A stretch of DNA of 64,000 nt from Limnochorda sp. LNt (GCF_035593265.1 NZ_CP141614.1:2108001-2172000), one strand, 5' to 3'. Positions 1-7,992 are shown, numbered from the stretch's first letter. Made by a program: numbers and translations. The notes: generated by a model not told the origin, from the letters alone.

Positions 1-1651
1 GGATGATGACATCCTGCTGGTCGCCCTGAAACCGGTGGACGGTCGCGATCCGCACGCGGTCGGATGCAAGGCCGTAGTGCTCGGCCAGGGTTTGCAGCAG
101 CCGCACCTGGGCCCGGTACGGTGTGACGAGGCCGACGGTGAGGGCAGGGTGGCTCCCTGCCGCCAGGGCCGCGAGTCGCACGGCTACCACGGCGCTGTAG
201 AGGTTGTAGCGGGAGCGGGACATGTCCTTGGCGCACCAGGGGTTGGCGTCGGAGGTGTCGCAGAGGACCAGGGGATGGCCGGGCTCGGGAGGGGCATGAA
301 GCCCGCGCCTCACGTGGTCGCTGCCTGCGTCGACCTCATGGTGCAGCTTGTTCCCATCCCGCTCGTAGACCAGCACGTTGACCAAGTCACCGATGTCGGG
401 ATGCATGCGGTACTGCCGGGACAGTTTGGCGAGGCGTTTGTCCTCCTCGCGTATCCGATGATCCGAGTCGAGGATGCCCGCCGCCTCGAAGACGTCTCGG
501 GTTAGCCACCTGGCGGCTCGAGGGTAGCGCTTCTCATCCTCACCCATGGCGATGGGCGGGAGCTGCCGAAAGTCGCCGGCCACCACCACCCGACGCTTCG
601 CCACCAGAGCTGCCAGCCATACGTACGGCACCGGTATGATGCTGGCCTCGTCCACGACCACGGTGTCGTACGGCTCCGCGAGGAGCTCATCCATGATGGA
701 GAGCCGTGCCAGGGTCGTGGCCACCACCCGGGCTTCCCTGAGGATGACCCGGGCGAGGGCGGCGATGGCCGCGTCGATCTCGGCCAGCCGCCGCTGAGCG
801 GACTGCAGCGCCTCGGTGGTCTCGCGCTGGCGCCGGCGCAGTTCGGCCTCGTCCGCCGTGACGCCGAGGCGCTCTCGACGGGCCAGCGCCGCCCGGTAGG
901 CCGCCTCGGCCTGACGCAGAGCTGCCACTGCCACGTCCGCCTCTTGCTCCCGGACGACCGCCCGCTGGGCAGATGCCAGGCCCGCCTGCTCCGCCTCGGC
1001 GAGCTTCTGCCGGATGGTGGCGGGATGCATGCCCGTCAGGGCTCGGCGCAGCCAGCCCATGGCTTCGGCCTCTTGGAGACGGGCGCGCAACGCCGTTATC
1101 TGCGCGTGTGCGGCGGCTGCCTCCGAACGGGCCGCCTCCAGGGCCTGCTGTGCTTGAGTGTGAGCGTCACGTGCAGCCCGCAGGGCTGCATCGGCCTGGC
1201 GCACCCCTTCGAGCGCGCCCAGGGCCGCCTCGATGTCCTGAAGACGGCGCTCCAGGTCCTCCTTGCGGCGCTCTGCCGCTTGCCGCTCCGCCTGCAGACT
1301 GGCCGACCGGCGCTCCACGATGGCGTCCAGGGTGTTTTGTTGCACAAGCTCGGAACGGCGCTGGGGAGTGCCGACCCGCACGGCCGCACCCTGCTCGCGG
1401 GCGTCGGGCGACAACTGCTCGGCCACCGGCTCGAAGGCCACATCCACGGCGGCGTTGGTGTGCGACGCGATAAGTACTCGCTCCCCCGCGGCGACGAGCT
1501 CCTCGACCAACCGGGCCAGGGTGCTGGTCTTGCCGGTGCCGGGCGGGCCCCAGATAAAGGCGACCTCCTGGCCGAGGGCCTTTCGGATGGACGCCTGCTG
1601 CTCGGGATTGAGCGGTCGCTCGGCGCCCACACCCCCTGCGCCAGCCGACAC
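1..1651 (-). CDS. DNA2/UPF1-like superfamily 1 helicase, 3' part beyond the left edge
   Basis: The reading frame is open from a GTG at 1651 to the left edge. It shows a Walker A motif (GPPGTGKTSTLARLVEE, about 1511-1561), a long Ala/Glu/Arg-rich stretch that looks like a coiled coil between the Walker motifs, a DEAS Walker B motif (VVVDEASIIPVPYVW), motif III GDFRQLPPI, motif IV YRMHPDI and motif V VHRFQGDQQDVII at the edge. These are the signatures of AAA_11/AAA_12 (DNA2/NAM7/UPF1-like) helicases that unwind nucleic acid using ATP. The frame is closed by a TGA upstream of 1651, so the protein starts only about 25 residues before the ATPase core. The usual N-terminal beta-rich domain is missing; a separate fragment resembling it lies at 27537-27881. 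The gene may be 5'-truncated and non-functional. Family call is sure, integrity is not. Confidence 0.85.
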   Translation of the reverse strand, partial: MSAGAGGVGAERPLNPEQQASIRKALGQEVAFIWGPPGTGKTSTLARLVEELVAAGERVLIASHTNAAVDVAFEPVAEQLSPDAREQGAAVRVGTPQRRSELVQQNTLDAIVERRSASLQAERQAAERRKEDLERRLQDIEAALGALEGVRQADAALRAARDAHTQAQQALEAARSEAAAAHAQITALRARLQEAEAMGWLRRALTGMHPATIRQKLAEAEQAGLASAQRAVVREQEADVAVAALRQAEAAYRAALARRERLGVTADEAELRRRQRETTEALQSAQRRLAEIDAAIAALARVILREARVVATTLARLSIMDELLAEPYDTVVVDEASIIPVPYVWLAALVAKRRVVVAGDFRQLPPIAMGEDEKRYPRAARWLTRDVFEAAGILDSDHRIREEDKRLAKLSRQYRMHPDIGDLVNVLVYERDGNKLHHEVDAGSDHVRRGLHAPPEPGHPLVLCDTSDANPWCAKDMSRSRYNLYSAVVAVRLAALAAGSHPALTVGLVTPYRAQVRLLQTLAEHYGLASDRVRIATVHRFQGDQQDVII

Positions 1652-2069
1652 TCCAGGCGACGATGCGGCCGCAGGCTGGGATGGCCGGAGCGGTCGACGC
1701 GCCCGAGGCGGCGGCGAGGCCGATGGATCGTCCTGCCATCTCGCTCACCCAGCCGCTCCGGGGACGCTCGGCGCCTGCGCTCGGGCGGGGGTGGCGGGTC
1801 GGTCGTCCTACAATAGCTGGATTGACTGCGCCCACCCCCCACCGGCCCCTACCCCGCCATGGCGGCGGGTCCGGCGGTCGACGTCGCTGGCCAGTTGGCG
1901 TAGCGACGCCAGGTACGCCGTTGTGGGCGGAGCCTTTCAAGCCCCGACAGGAAGTGGACGACCATCGAGAATGGGGACCGATGCGTGGCGAGAAATCCAC
2001 CAATCCGATGTCGTCCCAGGGACTGCCCCCTTGCACCGGCACGTGGGCACACAAAAGGGAGCGATTACC
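1652..2069. other. gene-free stretch before the PD-(D/E)XK-like gene
   Basis: No frame here resembles a known protein on either strand. A purine-rich site (AAAAGGGAG) lies just before the ATG at 2070. The stretch probably includes the lost 5' part of the helicase on the minus strand and the promoter of the downstream gene. Confidence 0.4.
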
Positions 2070-2654
2070 ATGGGATCGTCTGCAAGCGACTTGGATGCTG
2101 CGCTGTCGACCTTCGCATCGTTGGCGGCGACTGCGGTAACCAGGGAGGATGGGTTCCTACGGGACTGTCTTGACGCATACACGAGGCAGCACGGCTATTA
2201 CAAAAGCTGGCCGCACGGGATAGCGTCCCTGTACGAGCAGGCCCTGGTCTATGTCATCTTGCAGGAACTCCTGAGCTCCCGCTTCCCTTATGAGGTCGGA
2301 TGGGAGCAACCCTATCCGGGCCATCCGACCCATCGGGCCGACCTTTTCATCAATGCGGGTAACGAGCCGCTGGCCTGCATCGAGTGCAAGATTTGGTTCA
2401 GTGAGGACGGGGCCGAGATCCGGCGCGATCTCGAGAAGATGGCCTCTCTCCCGGCCGGCGTGAGGCGATGTGTGCTGCTCTTGTTCTGGAACGAGACAAC
2501 GGAGCAAATAGATGAGAACGTCGGCTGGCTGCGCAACACGCTTGGCCTGACAGCAGTCTCTCCATCACCCTGCAAGTTCCGCACGAAGGTGTTGCATAAG
2601 GGCGAACCTCGTGACGCCATTGCTGCCATCGGCCTGTTGGAGCACATGGGATAG
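2070..2654 (+). CDS. PD-(D/E)XK nuclease-like protein, intact paralogue
   Basis: This 194-residue protein is not one I can name. Residues 85-107 carry the arrangement RADLF...ACIECKIWF, that is an Asp followed by E-x-K, which fits the D-ExK active site of restriction-endonuclease-like (PD-(D/E)XK) folds. The rest is alpha/beta with a conserved hydrophobic strand CVLLLFW. The ATG at 2070 is preceded by AAAAGGGAG at good spacing. A second copy at 29749-32181, highly similar in sequence, is split by an insertion sequence, and the two copies agree from residue 1, which supports this start. No obvious partner gene sits beside this copy. A role in DNA cleavage or defence is inferred only from the motif and from the accessory-region setting. 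Confidence 0.7.
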   Translation: MGSSASDLDAALSTFASLAATAVTREDGFLRDCLDAYTRQHGYYKSWPHGIASLYEQALVYVILQELLSSRFPYEVGWEQPYPGHPTHRADLFINAGNEPLACIECKIWFSEDGAEIRRDLEKMASLPAGVRRCVLLLFWNETTEQIDENVGWLRNTLGLTAVSPSPCKFRTKVLHKGEPRDAIAAIGLLEHMG

Positions 2655-2664
2655 CCGGGAGTGC

Positions 2665-3060
2665 CTACCGGGATGGCCGCTGGGCGCCGGCCCACTCGAT
2701 CCAGCGCTGGGCCAGGGCCCGGGCGCGGCGGCGCTGGGCGCGCTCGACCAGTGCTGCCACCGTGGCGATCGCACCTCCGATGCCGAAGGCGAAGGGCAGA
2801 TACAGCCACCAAGGAAGCTCACGCACCGCCCCCCAGATGAGCAGCGCAAGCCCGCCCAGGCCGAGCGGCACGTAGAGCAGCAAGGGCCACAGCGTGTCGT
2901 ACCAGATCCAGTAGAGCTGGATGTCGACGAGCCGCTCGAAGTCCTCGGGCTTGCCGCTTCGGGCCAGGCGTGAGCAGATCTGCTCGTGGCGGATGACCCG
3001 CAAGTTTCGGGCAGCGCCGTATTGGAACAGGAGCTGAAGGATCCGGTCCCAAGGGACCAT
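2665..3060 (-). CDS. small predicted two-helix membrane protein
   Basis: From ATG 3060 the frame gives 131 residues. Two hydrophobic segments (LWPLLLYVPLGLGGLALLIWG and WWLYLPFAFGIGGAIATVAAL) are followed by an Arg-rich amphipathic tail, so it is likely a small inner-membrane protein with a basic cytoplasmic C-terminus. I do not recognise the family. Its start abuts a plus-strand fragment of a different membrane gene at 3058-3241, so its upstream region may have been rearranged. It ends only 11 bp from the convergent gene ending at 2654. Confidence 0.5.
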   Translation of the reverse strand: MVPWDRILQLLFQYGAARNLRVIRHEQICSRLARSGKPEDFERLVDIQLYWIWYDTLWPLLLYVPLGLGGLALLIWGAVRELPWWLYLPFAFGIGGAIATVAALVERAQRRRARALAQRWIEWAGAQRPSR

Positions 3061-3241
3061 CGGCTGCACTGGGAGGCATTGCCGCTGCTCGTCTTCGTGC
3101 CGGTCGGCGCATCCCTGGTGGGCTGCGTCGTCCTGCTGCGCTATCACCCGGACGGCACGCCGCGGCCCCTGCTGTGGACGGGGCTCGGGCTGCAGCTGGC
3201 GGCGCACCTGCTCACGGTGGCGATGTGGGGCCGGTGGCAAT
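3058..3241 (+). pseudogene. DUF1772-like membrane protein fragment
   Basis: The plus-strand frame reads HWEALPLLVFVPVGASLVG followed by LLWTGLGLQLAAHLLTVAMW. This resembles the middle of DUF1772 (anthrone-oxygenase-like) membrane proteins, which carry a Trp-Glu-Ala-Leu turn and paired helices. There is no credible start, and the frame runs out of family-like sequence where a SnoaL-like fragment begins in another frame. It is a remnant. Confidence 0.45.
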
Positions 3242-3568
3242 CGCTGGGACCTGGACACCCTCTTCGACCTGTTCGCCGAGGACGCCGTCTACTGCGGCAC
3301 GCACCGGGCGCTCGAGGGGCGTGACGCCATTCGGAGGATGTACGAGGCGTCACGGGCGCAGGGCCAGGCGGCCGGTCTGGTGGCCCGGGTCGTGCCGCTC
3401 CTCTGCGGGGCGTGGGCGGTGGGGCTGTACCGGCGTGGCGGGCCCGGCGGCCAGACCGGCAGCGGCCACCTGGTCGCCATCAACCACGTGGACGTCCGGG
3501 CAGGCCGCATCCTCGCGCACGACCTGGTCGAGGGCGAGGCAGCGGCGGAGGAGATCGCCCGAATCTGA
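3242..3568 (+). pseudogene. SnoaL-like (NTF2-fold) protein, 5'-truncated
   Basis: The frame reads RWDLDTLFDLFAEDAVYCG then ALEGRDAIRRMYEASRAQG and ends in NHVDVRAGRILAHDLVEG. This is the pattern of NTF2-like SnoaL/ketosteroid-isomerase domains (LxxLFAEDAV, G-x-x-A-I, closing beta strands). The first helix of the fold and any start codon are missing: the sequence joins directly to the DUF1772-like fragment in another frame. An ATG at 3338 is in frame but would give only half a domain. I read it as a deletion relic, although a short expressed protein cannot be excluded. Confidence 0.5.
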
Positions 3569-3696
3569 AGGAGATCGAGGGCGTCCACCATGACCAGGCT
3601 CGTTGAGGCGGCTGGGGTGCCTTGCAGTCCCTCGCTCAACTCCGATATCCTGGAGCAGGAAGCGCCACATCAAGCGCCAAGGTGGCCACAAGAAGT

Positions 3697-4083
3697 ATGA
3701 CCTCGGTCCGTCGGGGACGTCCCGGATCCCCCTCTCGCACAGTCAGGTCACGAAAGGGCTCGGGGACAACAGCCGACGAACGGCTGCTCGCGCAGATCGC
3801 AGCGACCGTGAGGCGAGTGGTGCCGGGGGCCGAGGTCATTGTATTCGGTTCGAGAGCCCGAGGTGAAGCGGATCCCGAGTCCGACTGGGATGTCCTGGTC
3901 CTGGTAGATGAACCTGCCACCCCGGCTCTCTATGATCGCATCCACAGACCCCTGTACGGTCTGGGCCTCGCGAACGACATGGTCATCAGTCTCATCGTCC
4001 AGGACCGCCGGGCTTGGGAGAGTCCCGCCGTACGCGCTTCGCCACTTTACCGAAACGTACGCCGGGAAGGCCGTTGGCTGTGA
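3697..4083 (+). CDS. MNT-type minimal nucleotidyltransferase of a MNT/HEPN module
   Basis: The core motif GSRARGEADPESDWDVLVLV is the GSxARG...SDxDxxV signature of minimal nucleotidyltransferases, which in such modules AMPylate and silence a partner HEPN toxin. The protein is 128 residues from ATG 3697; an earlier TTG at 3622 is in frame but adds only unpromising sequence. The C-terminus (ISLIVQDRRAWESPAVRAS) is typical of the family. The stop codon overlaps the GTG of the HEPN gene by 4 bp, so the two are translationally coupled. A second, broken copy of the same type lies at 15748-15861. Confidence 0.85.
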   Translation: MTSVRRGRPGSPSRTVRSRKGSGTTADERLLAQIAATVRRVVPGAEVIVFGSRARGEADPESDWDVLVLVDEPATPALYDRIHRPLYGLGLANDMVISLIVQDRRAWESPAVRASPLYRNVRREGRWL

Positions 4084-4508
4084 CGAAGACAAACGACATG
4101 GCCCCTCTCGTACGGTATCGGCTCGCTCGGGCGCTGGAGACGCTGGACGAGGCTCGACTACTCTTTGAGAACGGCAAACTCCACGGCTGTGTCAATCGAT
4201 TGTATTATGCGTGTTTCTATGCGGTCGAGGCCTTGCTGCATTCAGAAGGGAGAACCGCGTCGAAGCATTCAGGAGTCCAGTCGCTATTCAACCGTTGGTG
4301 GGTCAAGCCCGGCCGTATCCCGAGGGACTTCGGAGAGTTCTACAATAAGATGTTTAGCATCCGCTCGGCCAGTGACTACGGCATCGATCCACAGCTCGAA
4401 AGGGCCCAAGTCGAGCAGTGGGTGCAGGAAGCTGAGCGCTTCGTCACCACCGTGTCGAGCCAGATTCACGGTTGGCTCCGAGCGAACGAGCCGAAGAGCA
4501 ACGCGTGA
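4080..4508 (+). CDS. HEPN domain protein, partner of the MNT gene
   Basis: The 142-residue helical protein contains NRLYYACFYAVEALL, the hallmark of UPF0332-type HEPN domains, and a following KHSGVQSLF helix. HEPN proteins of these modules are usually RNases or toxins neutralised by the MNT partner. The GTG at 4080 overlaps the preceding stop (GTGA); an ATG at 4098 is an alternative start. Base composition is less GC-rich than in neighbours, as is common for transferred toxin-antitoxin pairs. Confidence 0.85.
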   Translation: MTKTNDMAPLVRYRLARALETLDEARLLFENGKLHGCVNRLYYACFYAVEALLHSEGRTASKHSGVQSLFNRWWVKPGRIPRDFGEFYNKMFSIRSASDYGIDPQLERAQVEQWVQEAERFVTTVSSQIHGWLRANEPKSNA

Positions 4509-4622
4509 GATTCCCGAAAACACCCGTCCCGGGTCACCGACTCCCAGCGAGCTTCCAGACGTCATCCGCCCGACCCGGATACCGGCAACGGTCGGTCGGT
4601 ATCGCGAGGAGGCGTCCGCCCC

Positions 4623-5420
4623 ATGGCGTCACGCTTCGCCCGCTGGCCGGCGGGGGTGCAGGCGGCCGTCTCGCTCACCTTCGACGATGCGCTGGACTCC
4701 CAGCTGGCAGTGGCGGTGCCGCTGCTGGAGGCGTACGGCGTGAGGGGCACCTTCTACGTCAACCCGGGGCCCGGCAGCCGCTTCGAGCGCGACCTCGCTC
4801 GGTGGCGGGCGGTGCACCAGCAGGGCCACGAACTGGGCAACCACACCCTGCGCCACCCCTGCAGCGGGGAGCACCCCTTCGTCGAGCCGGGCCAGGCCCT
4901 GGAGCGGTGGAGCCTGGCCGAGATCGAGGCGGACGTGCTGGCCGCCTCGGCTCGGCTGCGGGCGCTGGTGCCGGCCATCGGGCGCTTCAGCTTCGCCTAC
5001 CCGTGCGGGGAGAGCTTCGTGGGCGGGGGGCCCCGGCGGCAGTCATACGAACCGGTCATCGCCCGCCACTTCACCGTGGCCCGCGCCCTGGGCGGGGCCG
5101 GCAACGACCCGGCCACCTGCCGGCTGCATCGGCTGGAGTCGTGGGTGGTGCACGAGGTGGGGGCGCCCGAAGTGGTGGCGGCGGTGGAGCGGGCGGTGGC
5201 GGTCGGGCAGTGGGCCATCCTCTGCTTCCACGGGGTCGGGGGCGACTACCTGGCGGTGGAGCCCAGGGTGCTGCGGGGGCTGCTGCGCTGGCTGGCGGGC
5301 CTGCAGCCCCGGGTCTGGATCGACACGGTGCAGGCCGTGGGCGAGTATGTGGCGGCGGCCCGGGCTGACAGCCTGCGGGCCGGCACCGGCCAGACCTCCG
5401 GACGGTGGGCGGAGAGATGA
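4623..5420 (+). CDS. polysaccharide deacetylase (NodB homology domain)
   Basis: This 265-residue protein has the NodB-fold motifs in order: TFDDALDS at residues 19-26 with the metal-binding Asp pair, GHELGNHTLRHP at 68-79 with the H-x3-H zinc ligands, FAYPCGES, and a late LCFHGVGGD strand. Such enzymes remove N- or O-acetyl groups from chitin-like sugars, peptidoglycan or capsular polysaccharide. There is no signal peptide, so it may act in the cytoplasm or be exported by another route. GAGGAGG lies about 10 bp upstream of ATG 4623. It stands between two toxin-antitoxin regions with no obvious operon partner. Confidence 0.9.
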   Translation: MASRFARWPAGVQAAVSLTFDDALDSQLAVAVPLLEAYGVRGTFYVNPGPGSRFERDLARWRAVHQQGHELGNHTLRHPCSGEHPFVEPGQALERWSLAEIEADVLAASARLRALVPAIGRFSFAYPCGESFVGGGPRRQSYEPVIARHFTVARALGGAGNDPATCRLHRLESWVVHEVGAPEVVAAVERAVAVGQWAILCFHGVGGDYLAVEPRVLRGLLRWLAGLQPRVWIDTVQAVGEYVAAARADSLRAGTGQTSGRWAER

Positions 5421-5819
5421 GCAGCCTCAGGGAACGCGCGTGATGGCCCGCGAGTACCGGGGTCCCAGGCGAACCACGGTGAAGTGCGCGTCGAAACTGA
5501 AAGCCGTGCGGATGCCGAGCCTCTCCATGATGGCGAAGCTTACGCCGTCGGTCAGGCTAAAGCGCTGGTCCGAGAAGTGCGCAAGCACTTCGCTTGCCCG
5601 GTCGAAGTCGACCGGCGTGGGGACGATGTGCCGGACGCCCGCCGCTCGAAACGCGTCCCACCAGACGCGAGCGGCCTCGTGGCCCAGGCGTGACATGAGA
5701 AGGGTGAAGGTCTCCGCCAGGATGAGGTCCGTCGTCACGAGGTCTTCATGCGGGGCACGGCTCTGGTACCACCGCCGCGCCTCGGCGTGATGTACATCCG
5801 ACCGATCCGCGAGGGCATA
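5413..5819. repeat. direct repeat, left copy (VapC segment)
   Basis: This 407-bp stretch is nearly identical to 7084-7490, at an offset of 1671 bp. Similarity starts at AGAGATGAGCAGCC and ends within GAGGGCATA. The copy here carries a VapC gene without its first codons; the copy on the right is complete. The two repeats bracket the relE-type module. Confidence 0.9.
5427..5819 (-). pseudogene. VapC-type PIN toxin lacking its N-terminus
   Basis: The frame matches the intact toxin at 7098-7520 almost residue for residue from YALADRSD to the shared end SRAITRVP. The first ten residues, including the first catalytic Asp of the PIN fold (VLVDTGAC in the intact copy), are replaced by unrelated sequence, and no antitoxin gene precedes it. 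A GTG internal start would give 103 residues without the active site. It is very likely a dead duplicate. Confidence 0.85.
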
Positions 5820-5931
5820 CCAGCCTTCACGCTGTAGCTCTGCGTCCCTCCGGGGACGTAACCTGCGTTCGTCGTGAATGGGGGCCTGCTCGAAAATGAC
5901 TCACCCTCTCTTCATGTGATTCAGGAGGATA

Positions 5932-6186
5932 TTAGCGGTACACATCCCGACGGTGGCCAATGTGAAGCACCGTGATGCGTCGGCTTTCATCGTCGACGTC
6001 GTAAATGACCCGGTAGTCGCCAACTCGGAGGCGCCACCCGTCGCGACCGGCGAGCTTGCGGACGCCCGGTGGCCTTGGGTCATCAGCCAGGTCCCTTATG
6101 GCGTCGCGTACCCGCGGGTACACCTCGAGCGGCAGAGCAGCCATCTCCTTTTGGGCCCGTCGCAGAATGAACACGGAGTACCTCAT
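5932..6186 (-). CDS. RelE/ParE-family toxin
   Basis: The 84-residue protein has the compact RelE fold pattern: an N-terminal strand (MRYSVFILRRAQKEM), a helix pair (VYPRVRDAIRDLADDPRP), then GVRKLAGRDGWRLRVGDYRV and IYDVDDESRRITVLHIGHR. Basic residues in the last strands match the mRNA-cleaving surface of RelE toxins. Its ATG overlaps the stop of the upstream antitoxin gene by 4 bp. The order antitoxin-toxin and the tight coupling support a functional module. Confidence 0.9.
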   Translation of the reverse strand: MRYSVFILRRAQKEMAALPLEVYPRVRDAIRDLADDPRPPGVRKLAGRDGWRLRVGDYRVIYDVDDESRRITVLHIGHRRDVYR

Positions 6187-6389
6187 CGGAACCTTTTTTC
6201 TTGCTCGATCTCGGCCACCGCTTGCTCAAACGGAATGGCCTCATCGCCCGACGCTTTTGCCGCGTCGTAGGCCCGGATCGACTCCAGCTCCTCTAGCTCA
6301 TGCAGCATTTTCTCGTATTCGTCGGGATCGAGCACCACCCCCACGCGACGCCCCTGTTCGTCAACCAGGTAGCGCACCTCCGCAGCCAT
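6183..6389 (-). CDS. antitoxin of the RelE-type module
   Basis: From ATG 6389 the frame gives 68 residues: a short beta-rich head (VRYLVDEQGRRVGVVLDP) followed by an acidic helical tail (DEYEKMLHELEELESIRA). This is the layout of small Phd/RelB-like antitoxins that pair with RelE toxins and bind their own promoter. A longer frame reaches 6524 but its extra sequence looks non-coding. The gene overlaps the toxin by 4 bp. Confidence 0.85.
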   Translation of the reverse strand: MAAEVRYLVDEQGRRVGVVLDPDEYEKMLHELEELESIRAYDAAKASGDEAIPFEQAVAEIEQEKRFR

Positions 6390-6776
6390 CCTTCCCACCG
6401 TCCTCCGTCCCCATCGTACCACGCCCAACCGCCGTGACCGGCAGGCCACCGCGCCTCGTTCAGCGGTTGCGGGGCTGCTCCATACGCCCCCCGGCGGGGC
6501 CATCTCTGCCCGCTCGCCTTCCACCCGTTCGTAGGGCTTGCCGGCCTCGGAGGCTTGGGCAAGTCATCGGCTGACGGCCGGTCGTGGTCGCCACCGGCAC
6601 TCACTCCTGAGCCGAGTATACCACCGTCCCGCCGCGCGTCCGTTGCCGGCCACGAACGCTTCGGCGGGAACGACCTTCGATGCTCAAGACGTCGGGCCTG
6701 CGGAATGCCTTGCCCGACAGATGGACGCGTTGCGCCGAAGGAGTGCGGCCATTCAGCGCTGTCGATGGGGGACATC
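6390..6776. other. gene-free stretch
   Basis: I see no supportable coding frame. The stretch should contain the promoter of the minus-strand antitoxin/toxin pair. Its right end runs into a creatininase-like fragment. Confidence 0.35.
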
Positions 6777-6917
6777 GGAGCAAGGGGTGTTTTGGGGGAC
6801 GCCACCCGGCCGGCCGCCGAAAAGGGGCGGCGGTGGCTCGAAGTGATCACGGCCCGCGCCGCCGAGGCGTGGCGGGAGTTCCTGAAGTCGCACGGAGTAG
6901 CGGGAAAGGAAGGCTGA
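6777..6917 (+). pseudogene. creatininase-family C-terminal fragment
   Basis: The frame GARGVLGDATRPAAEKGRRW continues LEVITARAAEAWREFLKS. It resembles the C-terminal end of creatinine amidohydrolase-family proteins, where G-V-x-G-D-P/A is followed by A-E-x-G and a final amphipathic helix. The catalytic N-terminal four fifths are absent. The assignment rests on this short pattern only. Confidence 0.4.
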
Positions 6918-7083
6918 GCGGAATCCCCGCGTTCGTCGCGAGGGTGCGTGGGCGGGTGCGCCTGGAGGAGCTGACCCTGAGCGCAACGTCGAAGCGGTGC
7001 GGCGAATCCGTCCAGTGACGCGGCCGGGTCCGATGCGCGTGCGTCGGCGCCCCTGGGCCAGATAGGGGTTGAGCGAGGGGTGA

Positions 7084-7490
7084 AGAGATGAGCAGCCTCA
7101 GGGAACGCGCGTGATGGCCCGCGAGTACCGAGATCCCAGGCGAACCACGGTGAAGTGCGCGTCGAAACTGAAAGCCGTGCGGATGCCGAGCCTCTCCATG
7201 ATGGCGAAGCTCACGCAGTCGGTCAGGCTGAAGCGTTGGTCCGGGAAGTGCGCAAGCACTTGGCTTGCCCGGTCGAAGTCGACCGGGGTGGGGATGATGT
7301 ACCGGACGCCCGCCGCACGAAACGCCTCCCACCAGACGCGAGCGGCCTCGTGGCCCAGGCGTGACATGAGAAGGGTGAAGGTCTCCGCCAGGATGAGGTC
7401 CGTCGTCACGAGGTCTTCATGCGGGGCACGGCTCTGGTACCACCGCCGCGCCTCGGCGTGATGCCCATCCGACCGGTCCGCGAGGGCATA
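7084..7490. repeat. direct repeat, right copy (VapC segment)
   Basis: Right copy of the 407-bp repeat at 5413-5819, in the same orientation. It covers the 3' nine tenths of the intact vapC gene plus 14 bp beyond its stop. Confidence 0.9.
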
Positions 7491-7520
7491 GCAGGCGCCG
7501 GTGTCGACGAGAACGGTCAC
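7098..7520 (-). CDS. vapC: VapC-type PIN-domain toxin
   Basis: The 140-residue protein begins VLVDTGACYALADRSDGHH, the first acidic strand of PIN domains, and has LILAETFTLL with the second acidic residue, SLTDCVSFAIMERLG with the third, and AFSFDAHF with the last. PIN toxins cut tRNA or rRNA. The ATG overlaps the stop of the upstream ribbon-helix-helix antitoxin by 4 bp. All four expected acidic positions are present, so it is probably active. Confidence 0.92.
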   Translation of the reverse strand: MTVLVDTGACYALADRSDGHHAEARRWYQSRAPHEDLVTTDLILAETFTLLMSRLGHEAARVWWEAFRAAGVRYIIPTPVDFDRASQVLAHFPDQRFSLTDCVSFAIMERLGIRTAFSFDAHFTVVRLGSRYSRAITRVP

Positions 7521-7798
7521 GGCCGTCTCTCCGTCTCCCGCCGCAGGGCTCTGGCCAGATACTCGTCATGTCGCTCCGAGACATCGGACAGGCCACTTTC
7601 CCCGATGCCGACCAGGCGAATGAGCCGCTCGGCAGGCGCACCGCGGGGCTTGCCGAGCCCGAGCTGTTCTCTGACGATGCGACGGAGCAACTCGGACATC
7701 GAGACGCCTTCCTCCGTCGCCTTCCGCTTCAGGGCCTCGTGCTCCGCAGGATCCAGATAGACTTGAGTGCGCTTCACCCTGCTCACCGCCGCCGACAT
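7517..7798 (-). CDS. vapB: ribbon-helix-helix (CopG/VapB-type) antitoxin
   Basis: Residues 8-45 (VKRTQVYLDPAEHEALKRKA and EGVSMSELLRRIVREQL) form a ribbon-helix-helix DNA-binding domain; the C-terminal half (SDVSERHDEYLARALRRE) probably wraps the toxin. The ATG at 7798 lies inside a perfect 16-bp palindrome that contains TATAAT, so a GTG at 7783 or 7774 may be the true start. The gene overlaps vapC by 4 bp and the product should repress its own promoter. Confidence 0.88.
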   Translation of the reverse strand: MSAAVSRVKRTQVYLDPAEHEALKRKATEEGVSMSELLRRIVREQLGLGKPRGAPAERLIRLVGIGESGLSDVSERHDEYLARALRRETERRP

Positions 7799-7808
7799 TA
7801 TAATGTCG
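7793..7808. promoter_or_regulatory. palindrome CGACATTATAATGTCG over the antitoxin start
   Basis: This is a perfect 16-bp inverted repeat in GC-rich surroundings. Read on the minus strand it contains a consensus -10 hexamer TATAAT whose last two bases overlap the annotated ATG. It is a natural operator for the ribbon-helix-helix antitoxin, placed so that binding would block the promoter. Confidence 0.6.
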
Positions 7809-7881
7809 TGGCTCTTCGCGGGCCATACCAGGTACCTGGCAGGAAGGCGGGTCAAGTAGCCGTCAGCAAGGCCGCCGTGCC

Positions 7882-7992
7882 CTACTCGGAGGGCAGCCGT
7901 CGGCCCCTCCCTGCTGCCTCGTCGGCGAGATCGCGCAGCCATACGGCCTTGCCGGCTGCGCGACGGCACAGCTCCCGGTCGTTGCTCAGGAT
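7882..7992 (-). pseudogene. C-terminal fragment of a VapC-like PIN toxin
   Basis: The frame ILSNDRELCRRAAGKAVWLR matches the end of the intact toxin at 33048-33572 (VLSNDRELCRRAAGEAVWLR) at both protein and DNA level. Nothing of the catalytic N-terminal part is left. It marks an earlier copy of the AbrB/VapC module here. Confidence 0.8.

Noticed and set aside
35-505. Plus-strand open frame at the left edge
   Set aside because: It is antisense to the helicase, whose minus-strand frame contains all motifs; the plus frame resembles no protein.
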